Assembly: GCA_016293845.1 (NCBI GenBank)
Contig: JAEDDH010000007.1
Location: 1-64,000, forward strand
Length of the DNA stretch: 64,000 bases
Direction: 5' to 3'
Source of the DNA: Bacteroidales bacterium
Lineage (GTDB): Bacteria; Bacteroidota; Bacteroidia; Bacteroidales; UBA3824
A program made the translations under genes and the position numbers. Of this stretch, positions 1-7,734 are shown piece by piece; the stretch's first letter is position 1, and each line of letters starts with the position of its first letter. Below the pieces are notes generated by a model. That model worked only from the letters and a program-made list of their open reading frames with translations, searched no databases and was not told where the DNA came from.

Positions 1-40
1 TTTATAGCCTGTGCAAACACCGGCTGTCCGAAATATTTTG

Positions 41-48
41 TATCTTTG
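41..48 (+). promoter_or_regulatory. Bacteroidota -7 box TATCTTTG
   Basis: TATCTTTG matches TAnnTTTG. It is followed by a 9-codon ORF (positions 52-81, product MRILIFKHN) and then directly by a terminator hairpin. No TTG is seen at the usual -33 distance. It may be a remnant of a deleted gene or a short attenuated or small-RNA unit. Positions 129-340 show nothing else recognisable. Confidence 0.45.
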
Positions 49-89
49 CCCATGAGAATTTTAATTTTTAAGCACAACTAAGTTATCAA

Positions 90-128
90 AAAAAATGAGG
101 AAATCAAACGGCTTCCTCTTTTTTTTTT
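90..128 (+). terminator. Rho-independent terminator
   Basis: GAGGAA (97-102) pairs with TTCCTC (113-118), flanked by an A run on the left and a T run on the right. It could act in both directions. Confidence 0.7.
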
Positions 129-346
129 CGAAAATTTTCAGTTATCGGACACTAATAATATAAATCTGTCGGTCTTGACAACGGCGTCAATCCTACCGTC
201 AAATGTGGCGCGTTCTGCCTCGGTGTAAAAACCTAATAGTTTGAATATCAAATATGTAACATTCTAAAAATATAACTCGGCATCGCCAACAATTTCATAA
301 CTACTATCGGCAAGGAGTGCGCAAAAACTATACAAAATAATATCGT

Positions 347-354
347 ATTTTTGC
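347..354 (+). promoter_or_regulatory. -7 box TATTTTTG
   Basis: TATTTTTG lies 27 bases upstream of the ATG of the broken HAD-like gene at 382, so the promoter survives although the gene is disrupted. Confidence 0.45.
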
Positions 355-381
355 CGTCAATTAACCCAAAATGATAATATA

Positions 382-622
382 ATGAAGGCTTTGTTTCTCG
401 ATATAGACGGCGTGATACAGTCGCCGAGCGACCAAAATAGGCTCACACACGTAGAGGAGGCTTTTTTTGTCCGTCTATCCCTACATCAATGACAAACCAG
501 TATCGCAAGCCATCGAAATCCTCAACCGTTAAGATGACCTGTATCCTCTGCCCGACGTCATAAAAACCGACGAGTTGGAGGAGTGGAGGAAGAAATGGGT
601 TTATGGAAGCAAGTTGTATTGA
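382..622 (+). pseudogene. Broken HAD-like phosphatase gene
   Basis: The ATG at 382 opens MKALFLDIDGVIQSPSD, which carries the DxDG phosphoaspartate motif of HAD phosphatases. The frame slips at a T7 run (462-468). In the +1 frame the sequence continues readably, then meets TAA in a stretch reading LNR-stop-DDLYPLPDVIKTDEL, and finally ends at 620-622. The whole is far shorter than any HAD enzyme. A frameshift in a homopolymer plus a nonsense codon indicates a decayed gene, though one defect could be a sequencing error. The exact substrate family cannot be told. The 170 bases after it show nothing until the nudC promoter. Confidence 0.5.
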
Positions 623-791
623 GACTATAAGTTTCAGCTGTGTCAGTCAAGGGCAAACGCTCTTTCAATTGTGGGCTTCGGCAATGGGGCGGGTGTAAAG
701 GTAATAAATCTCCATCGGGCGGTGGTGGTTGTAGTATTATTAATTTATGGTGCAAAGGTAAACAAATTAGGCTAAGTAATAACAAATTCAC

Positions 792-822
792 TTGCATAAT
801 TCGTCAATAGTGCTTATCTTTG
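792..822 (+). promoter_or_regulatory. nudC promoter (TTG - 20 - TATCTTTG)
   Basis: TTG at 792-794 and TATCTTTG at 815-822 are separated by 20 bases, the canonical Bacteroidota spacing. The start codon lies 18 bases downstream of the -7 box. Confidence 0.7.
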
Positions 823-840
823 TAATCAAATACTTTAATT

Positions 841-1587
841 ATGCAATGGCTAATATTCAACCCAAAAAACGAGATACTTTTAACATCAAACGGCGATGTT
901 CCGTGTGGCGATAATGCCCCTGTGGATACAGCACAAAGCCACATTTTTGATCTTGCAAACGATTGCAAGGCTTTTTACTACAATAATCCCGCTCCACAAG
1001 GTTACACCTTTGAATGGCTCCGAAAGGCTTACCACAAACTGCCTAACGATTTGCGCGAAACCGCTTTTAAGGCTTCGGAGTTGGTTTATTTTGACTCATA
1101 CTTAAATTTTTGTCCCAAATGCGGCGGCAAAATGGAATACTCCTCTCCTATCAGCAAAAAATGCGTATCGTGCGGCAACGAAATCTGGCCAAGAATTAAT
1201 CCCGCTATTATTGTGCTGATTTACAGGGGCAAAGATGAGATTCTCCTCTCCCACGCGTTAAATTTTCACGGCACATTTTATGGACTTACAGCAGGATTTT
1301 TGGAAACAGGCGAAAGTCTCGAACAATGCGTAGTGCGCGAGGTAACGGAAGAAACATCATTGAAAATCAAGAATATACGTTACTTTGCGTCGCAACCTTG
1401 GCCCTATCCAAGTCAAGAGATGTTTGGATTTTTTGCAGAATACGAAAGTGGCGAAATTCACATTCAGGAAGAGGAACTGAGCGACTGCCAATGGTTCAAC
1501 CGCAACGCCCTTCCCGAAATTCCGCCTCACCCCTCAATGGCAAGGAAACTTATCGATTATTGGCTCGATCATAGAGATGAGTTTTAA
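841..1587 (+). CDS. nudC: NAD+ diphosphatase NudC (Nudix)
   Basis: Cytosolic Nudix hydrolase expected to split NAD(H) to NMN(H) and AMP, and in some bacteria to remove NAD caps from RNA. Seen: a Zn ribbon with Cys 91, 94, 108 and 111; a Nudix box at about 152-174 (G-x5-E-x7-REVTEE); and SQPWPYP at 184-190, the signature that separates NudC from other Nudix enzymes. The length of 248 aa is normal. The last Gly of the usual REx2EExG box reads Ser (EETS), a mild deviation. It is a single-gene unit with its own promoter at 792-822. Confidence 0.92.
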   Translation: MQWLIFNPKNEILLTSNGDVPCGDNAPVDTAQSHIFDLANDCKAFYYNNPAPQGYTFEWLRKAYHKLPNDLRETAFKASELVYFDSYLNFCPKCGGKMEYSSPISKKCVSCGNEIWPRINPAIIVLIYRGKDEILLSHALNFHGTFYGLTAGFLETGESLEQCVVREVTEETSLKIKNIRYFASQPWPYPSQEMFGFFAEYESGEIHIQEEELSDCQWFNRNALPEIPPHPSMARKLIDYWLDHRDEF

Positions 1588-1627
1588 ATAAAAACATATA
1601 ACTATAAATCCATTCACCAATCATAAG

Positions 1628-1681
1628 TTCACAAAAATGTGAATTTTTATTTGGAGAATAACTTTCTTTATATTATTTTTG
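1628..1681 (+). promoter_or_regulatory. higBA promoter with upstream palindrome
   Basis: TTG (1651-1653), 20 bases, then TATTTTTG (1674-1681). Just upstream is the inverted repeat TTCACA-N4-TGTGAA (1628-1643), a plausible operator for the HigA antitoxin, which in this family represses its own operon. Operator assignment is inference. Confidence 0.55.
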
Positions 1682-1697
1682 CAAAAAACTCAACGTA

Positions 1698-1994
1698 ATG
1701 AAGATATTGTTTCCTGAAAAAATCAACGAGTTTGAAAAACAGCATACTGATAGTTCCAATGCTTTGGCTAAATGGTGTTCTATTGTTAGAAATGCCAAAT
1801 GGAAAAAACATTCCGACCTAAAAAACGATTTTCCGTCGGCTGATTATGTAGGCAACAATAGATACGTTTTCAATATAAAGGGTAACAATTACAGAACCGT
1901 TGTTTTAGTAGTTTTTTTTGCAGAAACTGTTGCAATCCGTTTTATCGGCACACACAGTGAATATGATAGAATCAAGGATATTAAAAATATATAG
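1698..1994 (+). CDS. higB: HigB-family mRNA interferase toxin
   Basis: A 98-residue basic protein resembling the HigB_toxin family, RelE-fold endoribonucleases that cut mRNA. Features seen: the segment WCSIVRNAKWKKHSDLKNDF, a NNRYVFNIKGNNYR stretch, and a C-terminal RFIGTHSEYDRIK, all typical of this family. It is the first gene of a two-gene operon with the antitoxin two bases downstream (toxin before antitoxin, the usual HigBA order). Promoter and candidate operator are at 1628-1681. Confidence 0.85.
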   Translation: MKILFPEKINEFEKQHTDSSNALAKWCSIVRNAKWKKHSDLKNDFPSADYVGNNRYVFNIKGNNYRTVVLVVFFAETVAIRFIGTHSEYDRIKDIKNI

Positions 1995-1996
1995 TT

Positions 1997-2374
1997 ATGA
2001 AAATCAACACCGAAGAAGAATACCACAATACAGAACTCCGTATTGAGCAACTAATTCAAAAAGGCACAGAGTTAGGTGATATGGAATTGTTATCGGACGA
2101 AGAAAAAGCCGAATTTTCACAACTTAGCAGTCTGTTAGACGATTACGGTATAAAGCATCATCCACTTCCAGGTCAAATAACTCCTTATTTAGCAGAAACC
2201 ATACGCAAAAAAGTTAAAGAAAAGGGGTTGAAACAAAAAGATGCCGCCAATGTTCTTGGGATTAGTGCTACAACTTTTAGCGATTTGATGCACGGACGCC
2301 GTTCTCTAAGTTTTGAAATAGCCCGAAACCTATATCACAATTTGGGTATTCCTGCCGAAGTGGTATTAGGATGA
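1997..2374 (+). CDS. higA: HigA-family antitoxin (XRE HTH)
   Basis: A 125-residue antitoxin partner of HigB. The N-terminal half is acidic and helical and probably contacts the toxin. The C-terminal half has an XRE-type helix-turn-helix (KQKDAANVLGISATTFSDLM, then GRRSLSFEIARNLYHNLGIP). It starts two bases after the toxin stop, so translation is probably coupled. It is expected to neutralise HigB and repress the operon, possibly through the palindrome at 1628-1643. Confidence 0.85.
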   Translation: MKINTEEEYHNTELRIEQLIQKGTELGDMELLSDEEKAEFSQLSSLLDDYGIKHHPLPGQITPYLAETIRKKVKEKGLKQKDAANVLGISATTFSDLMHGRRSLSFEIARNLYHNLGIPAEVVLG

Positions 2375-2403
2375 TTTTTTCTTTCCCCAAAAACTTAATA
2401 CTA

Positions 2404-2433
2404 TTGCATTTTAACAAAATAAATCTAACTTTG
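2404..2433 (+). promoter_or_regulatory. Promoter of the interrupted outer-membrane gene
   Basis: TTG (2404-2406), 19 bases, then TAACTTTG (2426-2433), 35 bases before the ATG at 2469. The promoter is intact although the gene has a nonsense codon. Confidence 0.65.
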
Positions 2434-2468
2434 CACCATATATTTACAAACCAATAAACCACAACAGT

Positions 2469-3098
2469 ATGAAAATTTTAAAATTTTAAGCAGCTGCAGC
2501 AGTAGCCATTTTTATTGGCAATGCGGCAAACGCACAAGGTATCAGATTTGATGCACAAGTAGGCTGGTCGGCTCCCCAAGGCGAAGAGTTTAAAAACTCT
2601 GCAAAAGCCGGATTGGGATATTCGCTCGACTTGATGTTCGTTCCAAGTTTCCTCAACGGACAACTCTCGTTCGGTATCGCAAAAGACGGCAATATCCTTT
2701 TTGGCGTTGAAAAAGGCGACGAAGGTACATTAGCACTTGATTACAGCGCATCAAAACTCGGACTTGTAGGCGGTAAAATTCGTTTCGACCTCAAAGCACC
2801 CGTTGTTAAACCCTACGCTGCAATCACATTTGGCGCAGGACGTTTGAAACTCGGTGAAGTAAAAACCGCATCGGCAGGAAACTTATCATTGGGTCTTGAT
2901 GACACTTTCGAATACGACCCCGTAACCACATTTGCAGTTAAACCCGAACTCGGAGTGGCATTTGGATGGTTTACACTCGGTGTAGGTTGGATGTTGCCTG
3001 CTGATTATGAGGTTACTCAGTGGGATGGCTCAAAAGAAAAAATCAACGCAGGAACCACTCAATTCAACATCGGCGTGGCATTCAAATTTGGTGATTAA
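2469..3098 (+). pseudogene. Outer-membrane beta-barrel protein, stop in signal peptide
   Basis: The frame from ATG 2469 reads MKILKF, then TAA at 2487-2489 (codon 7), then AAAAVAIFIGNAANAQ and a mature part rich in alternating beta-strand sequence ending IGVAFKFGD, as in small outer-membrane barrels. Promoter, signal peptide, barrel and terminator are otherwise intact over about 209 codons. The only in-frame rescue is ATG 2613, which would drop the signal peptide. It is a recent nonsense mutation, a sequencing error, or readthrough. Function is unknown beyond the barrel prediction. Confidence 0.7.
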
Positions 3099-3126
3099 AA
3101 CACCTTAATATTATAGCAAAAAATTA

Positions 3127-3158
3127 GGGGCGTTACGTATGTGCGCCCCCTTTTTTTT
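3127..3158 (+). terminator. Terminator after the barrel gene
   Basis: GGGGCG (3127-3132) pairs with CGCCCC (3144-3149), followed by eight T. The next gene's -7 box begins 15 bases further on. Confidence 0.75.
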
Positions 3159-3172
3159 ACAAAAAAAGTTTC

Positions 3173-3180
3173 TAACTTTG
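3173..3180 (+). promoter_or_regulatory. -7 box TAACTTTG
   Basis: TAACTTTG lies 22 bases before the ATG of the DUF1846 gene. No clear TTG is seen at -33. Confidence 0.55.
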
Positions 3181-3202
3181 CGCCGTTAAAAAAACGCATA
3201 CT

Positions 3203-4663
3203 ATGAAATACGGTTTTGATAACGACAAGTATCTGAAAATACAGTCGGCACACATTAAGGAACGGATTAAGAAATTCGGCGACAAACTTTACTTGGAGTT
3301 TGGCGGAAAACTTTTCGACGATTACCACGCATCGCGCGTACTGCCCGGTTTTGAACCCGACAGCAAGTTAAAAATGCTTATGAAGGTGGCTAACGACGTG
3401 GAAATCATTATTGTAATAAGCGCGGTAGACATCGAAAAAAACAAAGTGCGCGGCGACATCGGCATCACTTACGACAACGACGTGCTCCGCCTGCGCGACG
3501 AATTTCAAAAACGCGGACTGTTTGTAGGCTCTGTGGTAATCACCCATTTCAAAGGTCAAGACAGCGCTAAGGCTTTCCGCAACCGTCTTAAACGCATGAA
3601 TATCAAAACCTATTATCATTACACCATTGAAGGCTATCCCACAAATGTGGCGTTAATCGACTCTGACGAAGGTTTTGGCAAAAACGATTATGTAGAAACT
3701 ACCCGTCCGCTTGTGGTGGTAACAGCACCCGGACCCGGCAGCGGCAAAATGGCAGTGTGCCTCAGCCAGTTGTATCAAGAAAACAAGAAAGGAATCAAAG
3801 CCGGATACGCCAAATTTGAGACTTTCCCCATTTGGAATCTTCCGCTAAAACACCCCGTTAATATGGCTTACGAGGCTGCCACAGCCGACCTCAACGATGT
3901 GAATATGATAGACCCGTTTCACCTCGAAGCCTACGGCAAAACCACAGTCAACTACAACCGTGATATTGAAATTTTCCCCGTACTAAACGCCATATTTGAA
4001 GGTATTTACGGCGAAAATCCCTACAAATCGCCTACCGATATGGGCGTAAATATGGCTGGCAACTGCATTATCAACGATGATGTGTGCTGCGAGGCATCAA
4101 AACAAGAAATCATAAGACGCTATTACTCAACGCTCAACGATTTTGCCGAGGGTAAAAGCGACGAAAGCGAGGTAAACAAGCAGAAACTCCTGATGCAACA
4201 GGCCAAAATTACCACAGCCGACCGCAAGGTAACTATCGCAGCCAAAGAGCGTTACGAAAAATCAAAAGTGCCATCAGCCGCCATCGAATTAGAAGACGGA
4301 ACTACCATTACATCAGAAACTTCGGCACTCCTCGGCACAAGCGCTGCATTGCTGCTCAACGCCACCAAACACCTTGCAAGCATCAACCACAAGATAAAAC
4401 TTATTCCCGCCGAAATGATAGAACCCATTCAGAATATGAAAGTTAACTATCTTCACGGCAACAATCCACGTCTCCACACCGACGAGGTGCTTGTGGCGCT
4501 CGCAACCCTCAGTCTCAAAGACGAAAACTGCCGCCGTGCACTCGAACAACTGCCCAAACTCAAAGGTTGTCAAGTACATACCACAGTAATGCTCAGCGAG
4601 GTAGACCGCAAAATATTCAAAAAACTTGGTGTTGACCTCACCTGCGACCCCATTAAGAAATAA
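3203..4663 (+). CDS. DUF1846 family protein
   Basis: A 486-residue cytosolic protein of the DUF1846 (UPF0371) family, close to the family's usual length. The N-terminal GFDNDKYLKIQS and the central APGPGSGKMAVCLSQLYQ, a P-loop-like GxGSGK, are hallmarks of the family. The biochemical role is not established. Single-gene unit with promoter at 3173 and terminator at 4689-4726. Confidence 0.85.
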   Translation: MKYGFDNDKYLKIQSAHIKERIKKFGDKLYLEFGGKLFDDYHASRVLPGFEPDSKLKMLMKVANDVEIIIVISAVDIEKNKVRGDIGITYDNDVLRLRDEFQKRGLFVGSVVITHFKGQDSAKAFRNRLKRMNIKTYYHYTIEGYPTNVALIDSDEGFGKNDYVETTRPLVVVTAPGPGSGKMAVCLSQLYQENKKGIKAGYAKFETFPIWNLPLKHPVNMAYEAATADLNDVNMIDPFHLEAYGKTTVNYNRDIEIFPVLNAIFEGIYGENPYKSPTDMGVNMAGNCIINDDVCCEASKQEIIRRYYSTLNDFAEGKSDESEVNKQKLLMQQAKITTADRKVTIAAKERYEKSKVPSAAIELEDGTTITSETSALLGTSAALLLNATKHLASINHKIKLIPAEMIEPIQNMKVNYLHGNNPRLHTDEVLVALATLSLKDENCRRALEQLPKLKGCQVHTTVMLSEVDRKIFKKLGVDLTCDPIKK

Positions 4664-4688
4664 ACCAAAAATAAAATAAAGAGAGAGG

Positions 4689-4726
4689 CCGTCCCGCAGA
4701 ATTATTCTTGCAGGGCGGTTTTTTTT
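4689..4726 (+). terminator. Terminator after the DUF1846 gene
   Basis: CCGTCCCGCA pairs with TGCAGGGCGG (one mismatch, one wobble), followed by eight T. Confidence 0.75.
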
Positions 4727-4789
4727 AACGTAAAAACGCAGACAATACTCTGCATTTTATTGATAATGCTACTCGCTCAAAATCCTTTA

Positions 4790-5115
4790 CAGCGGAAACG
4801 AACACAGAGCCGAAATCAACTCCACAATCGACAAAATTCAACATCAAGATGGAGCAGTCGTCGTCTGACAACGAAATCGGACGTTTCAACAATGCTGTGG
4901 TAAAACTCACCGAAAGTCTGCCCAACATCGTTACCTCGATACTTGCCACCGCCGACGAAATGACCCAGTACAGCAAGGAGATGAACCGTGCAAGCATCGA
5001 AATGACCGAAAATGCTAACAATCAGGCATCATCGTGTAGCGAGCAAGCCGCCAACAGCAACCACATCAACCTTGGCGTACACAATATAATACGGTTCTTT
5101 AAGGTTGACCAATAA
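4790..5115 (+). pseudogene. Remnant of a methyl-accepting receptor
   Basis: The frame from 4849 encodes 88 residues rich in Ser, Asn and Glu, with heptad-like helical sequence (ATADEMTQYSKEMNRASIEM). This resembles the linker or adaptation region of a chemoreceptor. Just upstream, another frame reads AEINSTIDKIQHQDGAVV and stops, which suggests a frameshift. There is no membrane segment, ligand domain or receptor signalling tip. It is best read as a decayed receptor fragment, but a coiled-coil protein of other origin is possible. It is notable because the chemotaxis operon at 48.9-58.4 kb has no receptor of this type. Confidence 0.35.
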
Positions 5116-5137
5116 ACTAAAAAAAATTTTTTCAAAT

Positions 5138-5175
5138 AAAAATCTGCCAGAATAAGGCAGATTTTTTTATTTTTG
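5138..5175 (+). terminator. Terminator merging into a promoter (-7 TATTTTTG)
   Basis: AAATCTGCC (5140-5148) pairs with GGCAGATTT (5156-5164) and a T run follows. The same T run leads into TATTTTTG (5168-5175), a -7 box 14 bases before the next start codon. One stretch appears to end one transcript and start the next. Confidence 0.65.
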
Positions 5176-5189
5176 CCCCAAAAAACAAG

Positions 5190-6470
5190 ATGGAGTTTTC
5201 TCCCAAAATAGCAGTAATGGGATTAGGATACGTGGGTCTGCCATTAGCAAGGCTCTTTTCTACTAAATATCCCACAATAGGTTTCGACCTCAACACCGCC
5301 CGAGTAGACGCACTCAATGCCGGACACGATGCCACATTAGAAGTGTCCGACGAACTTTTGCAATCGGCTATTGCACAAGGATTTAAATGCACATCCAACA
5401 TCAACGATATAAAACACTGCAACTTTTACGTTGTAGCAGTGCCCACACCAGTAGATATCAACAACCGTCCCGACCTTGCACCGCTGATAGGAGCAAGCAA
5501 AACCGTGGGACAAGTAATCTCCAAAGGCGACATAGTGGTTTATGAATCAACAGTTTACCCAGGTGTAACAGAAGAAGAGTGTTTGCCTGTGGTGGAGCAA
5601 GTTTCGGGATTGAAATTCAACACAGACTTCTATGCCGGATATTCGCCCGAACGCATCAACCCCGGCGACAAACTCCACACAGTAGAAAAAATCAAAAAAG
5701 TTACCTCTGGCTCTACTCCCGAAATTGCCGACATCGTTGACAAAATATACAATTCGGTGCTCATCAACGGCACACACAAAGCCCCAAGCATCAAAGTTGC
5801 CGAGGCATCCAAAATTATTGAAAACTCGCAACGCGATGTCAACATAGCCTTTATGAACGAGTTAGCCAAAATTTTCAACGCAATGGGCATCGACACCAAC
5901 GACGTTATTGAAGCGGCTTCGTCGAAATGGAATTTTATTAAGCTGAAACCCGGTCTTGTGGGCGGACACTGCATAAGCGTTGATCCATACTACCTTATAC
6001 AAAAAGCACAGGTATTTGGAGTATTGCCCCGCATAATGACTGCCGCACGAAGGCTCAACGACGGAATGGGCGATTATGTTGCTAATCAGGTAATTAAACT
6101 GATGAACAAAAAAGGAGTTTTGGTAAAGGATTCAAAAATTCTTGTGCTTGGTTTCGCTTTCAAGGAAAACTGTCCCGACATTCGCAACACCAAGGTAATC
6201 GACATAATATCAACGCTTAAAGAATACACCAACGATATCACAGTATTTGATCCGTGGGCAAATCCCAACAAAACCGAAAAGGAATATGGCGTAACGCTCA
6301 CCGACAAAACGTTGCAAGATTTTAACAAACAATTTGATGCAGTGATACTTGCCGTATCTCACAAAGAGTTTGAACAGATAAATCCGCGCACATATTTGCG
6401 CATATCCAACGGCGTGGTATACGATGTAAAAGGATTTTTTGACAGAACATTAATTGACGGAAGATTGTAA
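5190..6470 (+). CDS. Nucleotide-sugar 6-dehydrogenase (UDP-HexNAc type)
   Basis: NAD-dependent dehydrogenase that oxidises C6 of a UDP-sugar to a uronic acid for capsule or O-antigen synthesis. Seen: Rossmann motif GLGYVG at 11-16; the central domain with NSQRDVNIAFMNELA; catalytic Cys261 in GLVGGHCISVDPYY; and a C-terminal UDP-binding domain. Sequence style and length (426 aa) are closest to the WecC/WbpA/TviB branch acting on UDP-HexNAc rather than to UDP-glucose dehydrogenase; the exact substrate is not fixed by sequence. First gene of a polysaccharide cluster (tagD, licD-like and glycosyltransferase follow). Confidence 0.88.
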   Translation: MEFSPKIAVMGLGYVGLPLARLFSTKYPTIGFDLNTARVDALNAGHDATLEVSDELLQSAIAQGFKCTSNINDIKHCNFYVVAVPTPVDINNRPDLAPLIGASKTVGQVISKGDIVVYESTVYPGVTEEECLPVVEQVSGLKFNTDFYAGYSPERINPGDKLHTVEKIKKVTSGSTPEIADIVDKIYNSVLINGTHKAPSIKVAEASKIIENSQRDVNIAFMNELAKIFNAMGIDTNDVIEAASSKWNFIKLKPGLVGGHCISVDPYYLIQKAQVFGVLPRIMTAARRLNDGMGDYVANQVIKLMNKKGVLVKDSKILVLGFAFKENCPDIRNTKVIDIISTLKEYTNDITVFDPWANPNKTEKEYGVTLTDKTLQDFNKQFDAVILAVSHKEFEQINPRTYLRISNGVVYDVKGFFDRTLIDGRL

Positions 6471-6476
6471 ATTTAT

Positions 6477-6507
6477 TTGTAAATATTGTTATCAATAACT
6501 ATATTTG
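6477..6507 (+). promoter_or_regulatory. tagD promoter (TTG - 20 - TATATTTG)
   Basis: TTG at 6477-6479 and TATATTTG at 6500-6507 with a 20-base spacer, 22 bases before the start codon. Confidence 0.6.
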
Positions 6508-6529
6508 CCAAAACAAAAATTTTATATCT

Positions 6530-6922
6530 ATGAAACGTGTGATTACATACGGCACATTTGATTTACTGCACTACGGACATATCAATCTCTTAAAACGTGC
6601 AAAAGCCCTTGGTGATTATTTAATAGTTGCATTATCAACAGACGAATTCAACTGGATAGAAAAGCACAAAAAATGTTACTTTTCGTACGAAAAACGTAAA
6701 CAATTATTAGAAGCCATCAGATATGTGGATTTGGTAATTCCTGAAACTTGTTGGGAACAAAAAAACACAGACATAGATGATTATCACGCAGATGTGTTTG
6801 TTATAGGCGATGATTGGGAAGGCAAATTCGATTTTCTCAAATCAAAATGCGAGGTAGTTTATTTGCCGCGCACTCCCGATGTTAGCACCACCATTATTAA
6901 ATACGATATCCAAAACAAATAA
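6530..6922 (+). CDS. tagD: Glycerol-3-phosphate cytidylyltransferase
   Basis: Converts glycerol-3-phosphate and CTP to CDP-glycerol. The 130-residue protein is the normal size for TagD/GCT. It has the nucleotidyltransferase motif GTFDLLHYGH (8-17), GDDWEGKFD (93-101) and the family's substrate-binding VSTTII (118-123). CDP-glycerol is the donor for glycerol-phosphate polymers or decorations. The next gene is a LicD-type phosphotransferase one base downstream, so this pair probably makes and transfers a glycerol-phosphate group; that link is inference. Confidence 0.9.
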   Translation: MKRVITYGTFDLLHYGHINLLKRAKALGDYLIVALSTDEFNWIEKHKKCYFSYEKRKQLLEAIRYVDLVIPETCWEQKNTDIDDYHADVFVIGDDWEGKFDFLKSKCEVVYLPRTPDVSTTIIKYDIQNK

Positions 6923-6923
6923 A

Positions 6924-7724
6924 ATGGATTTCTCAAACGAAGAACTAAAAGCTAAATACAATCCCGAAGGCTCTGTAACCCGTAGGATTCAAGACAGAAT
7001 GTTAGAAATACTTCAAATTATCGACTCTATCTGTCAAAAACATAACATTACATATTGGCTGTCGGGAGGAAGTATGCTCGGTGCAGTGAGGCACAAAGGG
7101 TATATTCCCTGGGATGATGATTTAGATATCGAATTATTGCGCGATGACTTTTTCAAACTTCTAACCATATTAGAAAAAGAACTTCCGGAAAATTTGTCGT
7201 TGCAATGGCATACCACTGACAAAAATTATTTTTTCTGTTTTGCCAAAGTCCGAGACAAAAACAGCCGTATAAAAGATCTAACAGGCTACGATAGAATATG
7301 GAAAGAACGAGGTGTTTGGGTAGACATTTTTCCTCTTGCCAAAATTCCGCGCACTATCCACAATCTCTCTGTCAAAACATTCGGACACACCTACAAAGTT
7401 TTACGCACAGCATCTGATCCTATGAAAGCTGCTAAAAAAGTACGTTTTTGGGCTGCTTTAAATAGATATTTGATATTTCCATTCCTAAGATTTTTATCGT
7501 TTTTTAGTTTTACAAAATATTACGATTTTGATTTAGGAATTCCATATTACCAAAAGAGCACAATATCAGATTATTTACCAGTAAAATATGTGGATTTTGA
7601 ATCAGTAAAAGCACCAATCGCCAACGATGCTAACAATTACCTAACTATCAGATATGGCGATTATATGAAACTGCCCGACAATCCAGGTGCTCAATGTCAC
7701 AACGAAAAAGTAGAAATTTGGTAG
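6924..7724 (+). CDS. LicD-family phosphotransferase
   Basis: A 266-residue LicD-fold enzyme with a nucleotidyltransferase-like active site. Motifs GGSMLGAVRHKG (48-59) and PWDDDLDI (62-69) hold the metal-binding aspartates. LicD proteins move phosphocholine or other phospho-alcohols from a CDP donor to a sugar. With tagD next door, glycerol-phosphate is a likely group here, though choline or ribitol cannot be excluded. An upstream in-frame Met overlaps tagD, but the ATG at 6924, one base after the tagD stop, fits the family start. The following glycosyltransferase starts 10 bases after its stop. Confidence 0.85.
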   Translation: MDFSNEELKAKYNPEGSVTRRIQDRMLEILQIIDSICQKHNITYWLSGGSMLGAVRHKGYIPWDDDLDIELLRDDFFKLLTILEKELPENLSLQWHTTDKNYFFCFAKVRDKNSRIKDLTGYDRIWKERGVWVDIFPLAKIPRTIHNLSVKTFGHTYKVLRTASDPMKAAKKVRFWAALNRYLIFPFLRFLSFFSFTKYYDFDLGIPYYQKSTISDYLPVKYVDFESVKAPIANDANNYLTIRYGDYMKLPDNPGAQCHNEKVEIW

Positions 7725-7734
7725 ATTTTTAGAT

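Noticed and set aside
6879..6923. Upstream start for the LicD gene
   Set aside because: It would overlap the end of tagD by 44 bases; the ATG at 6924 fits the family N terminus and gene spacing.
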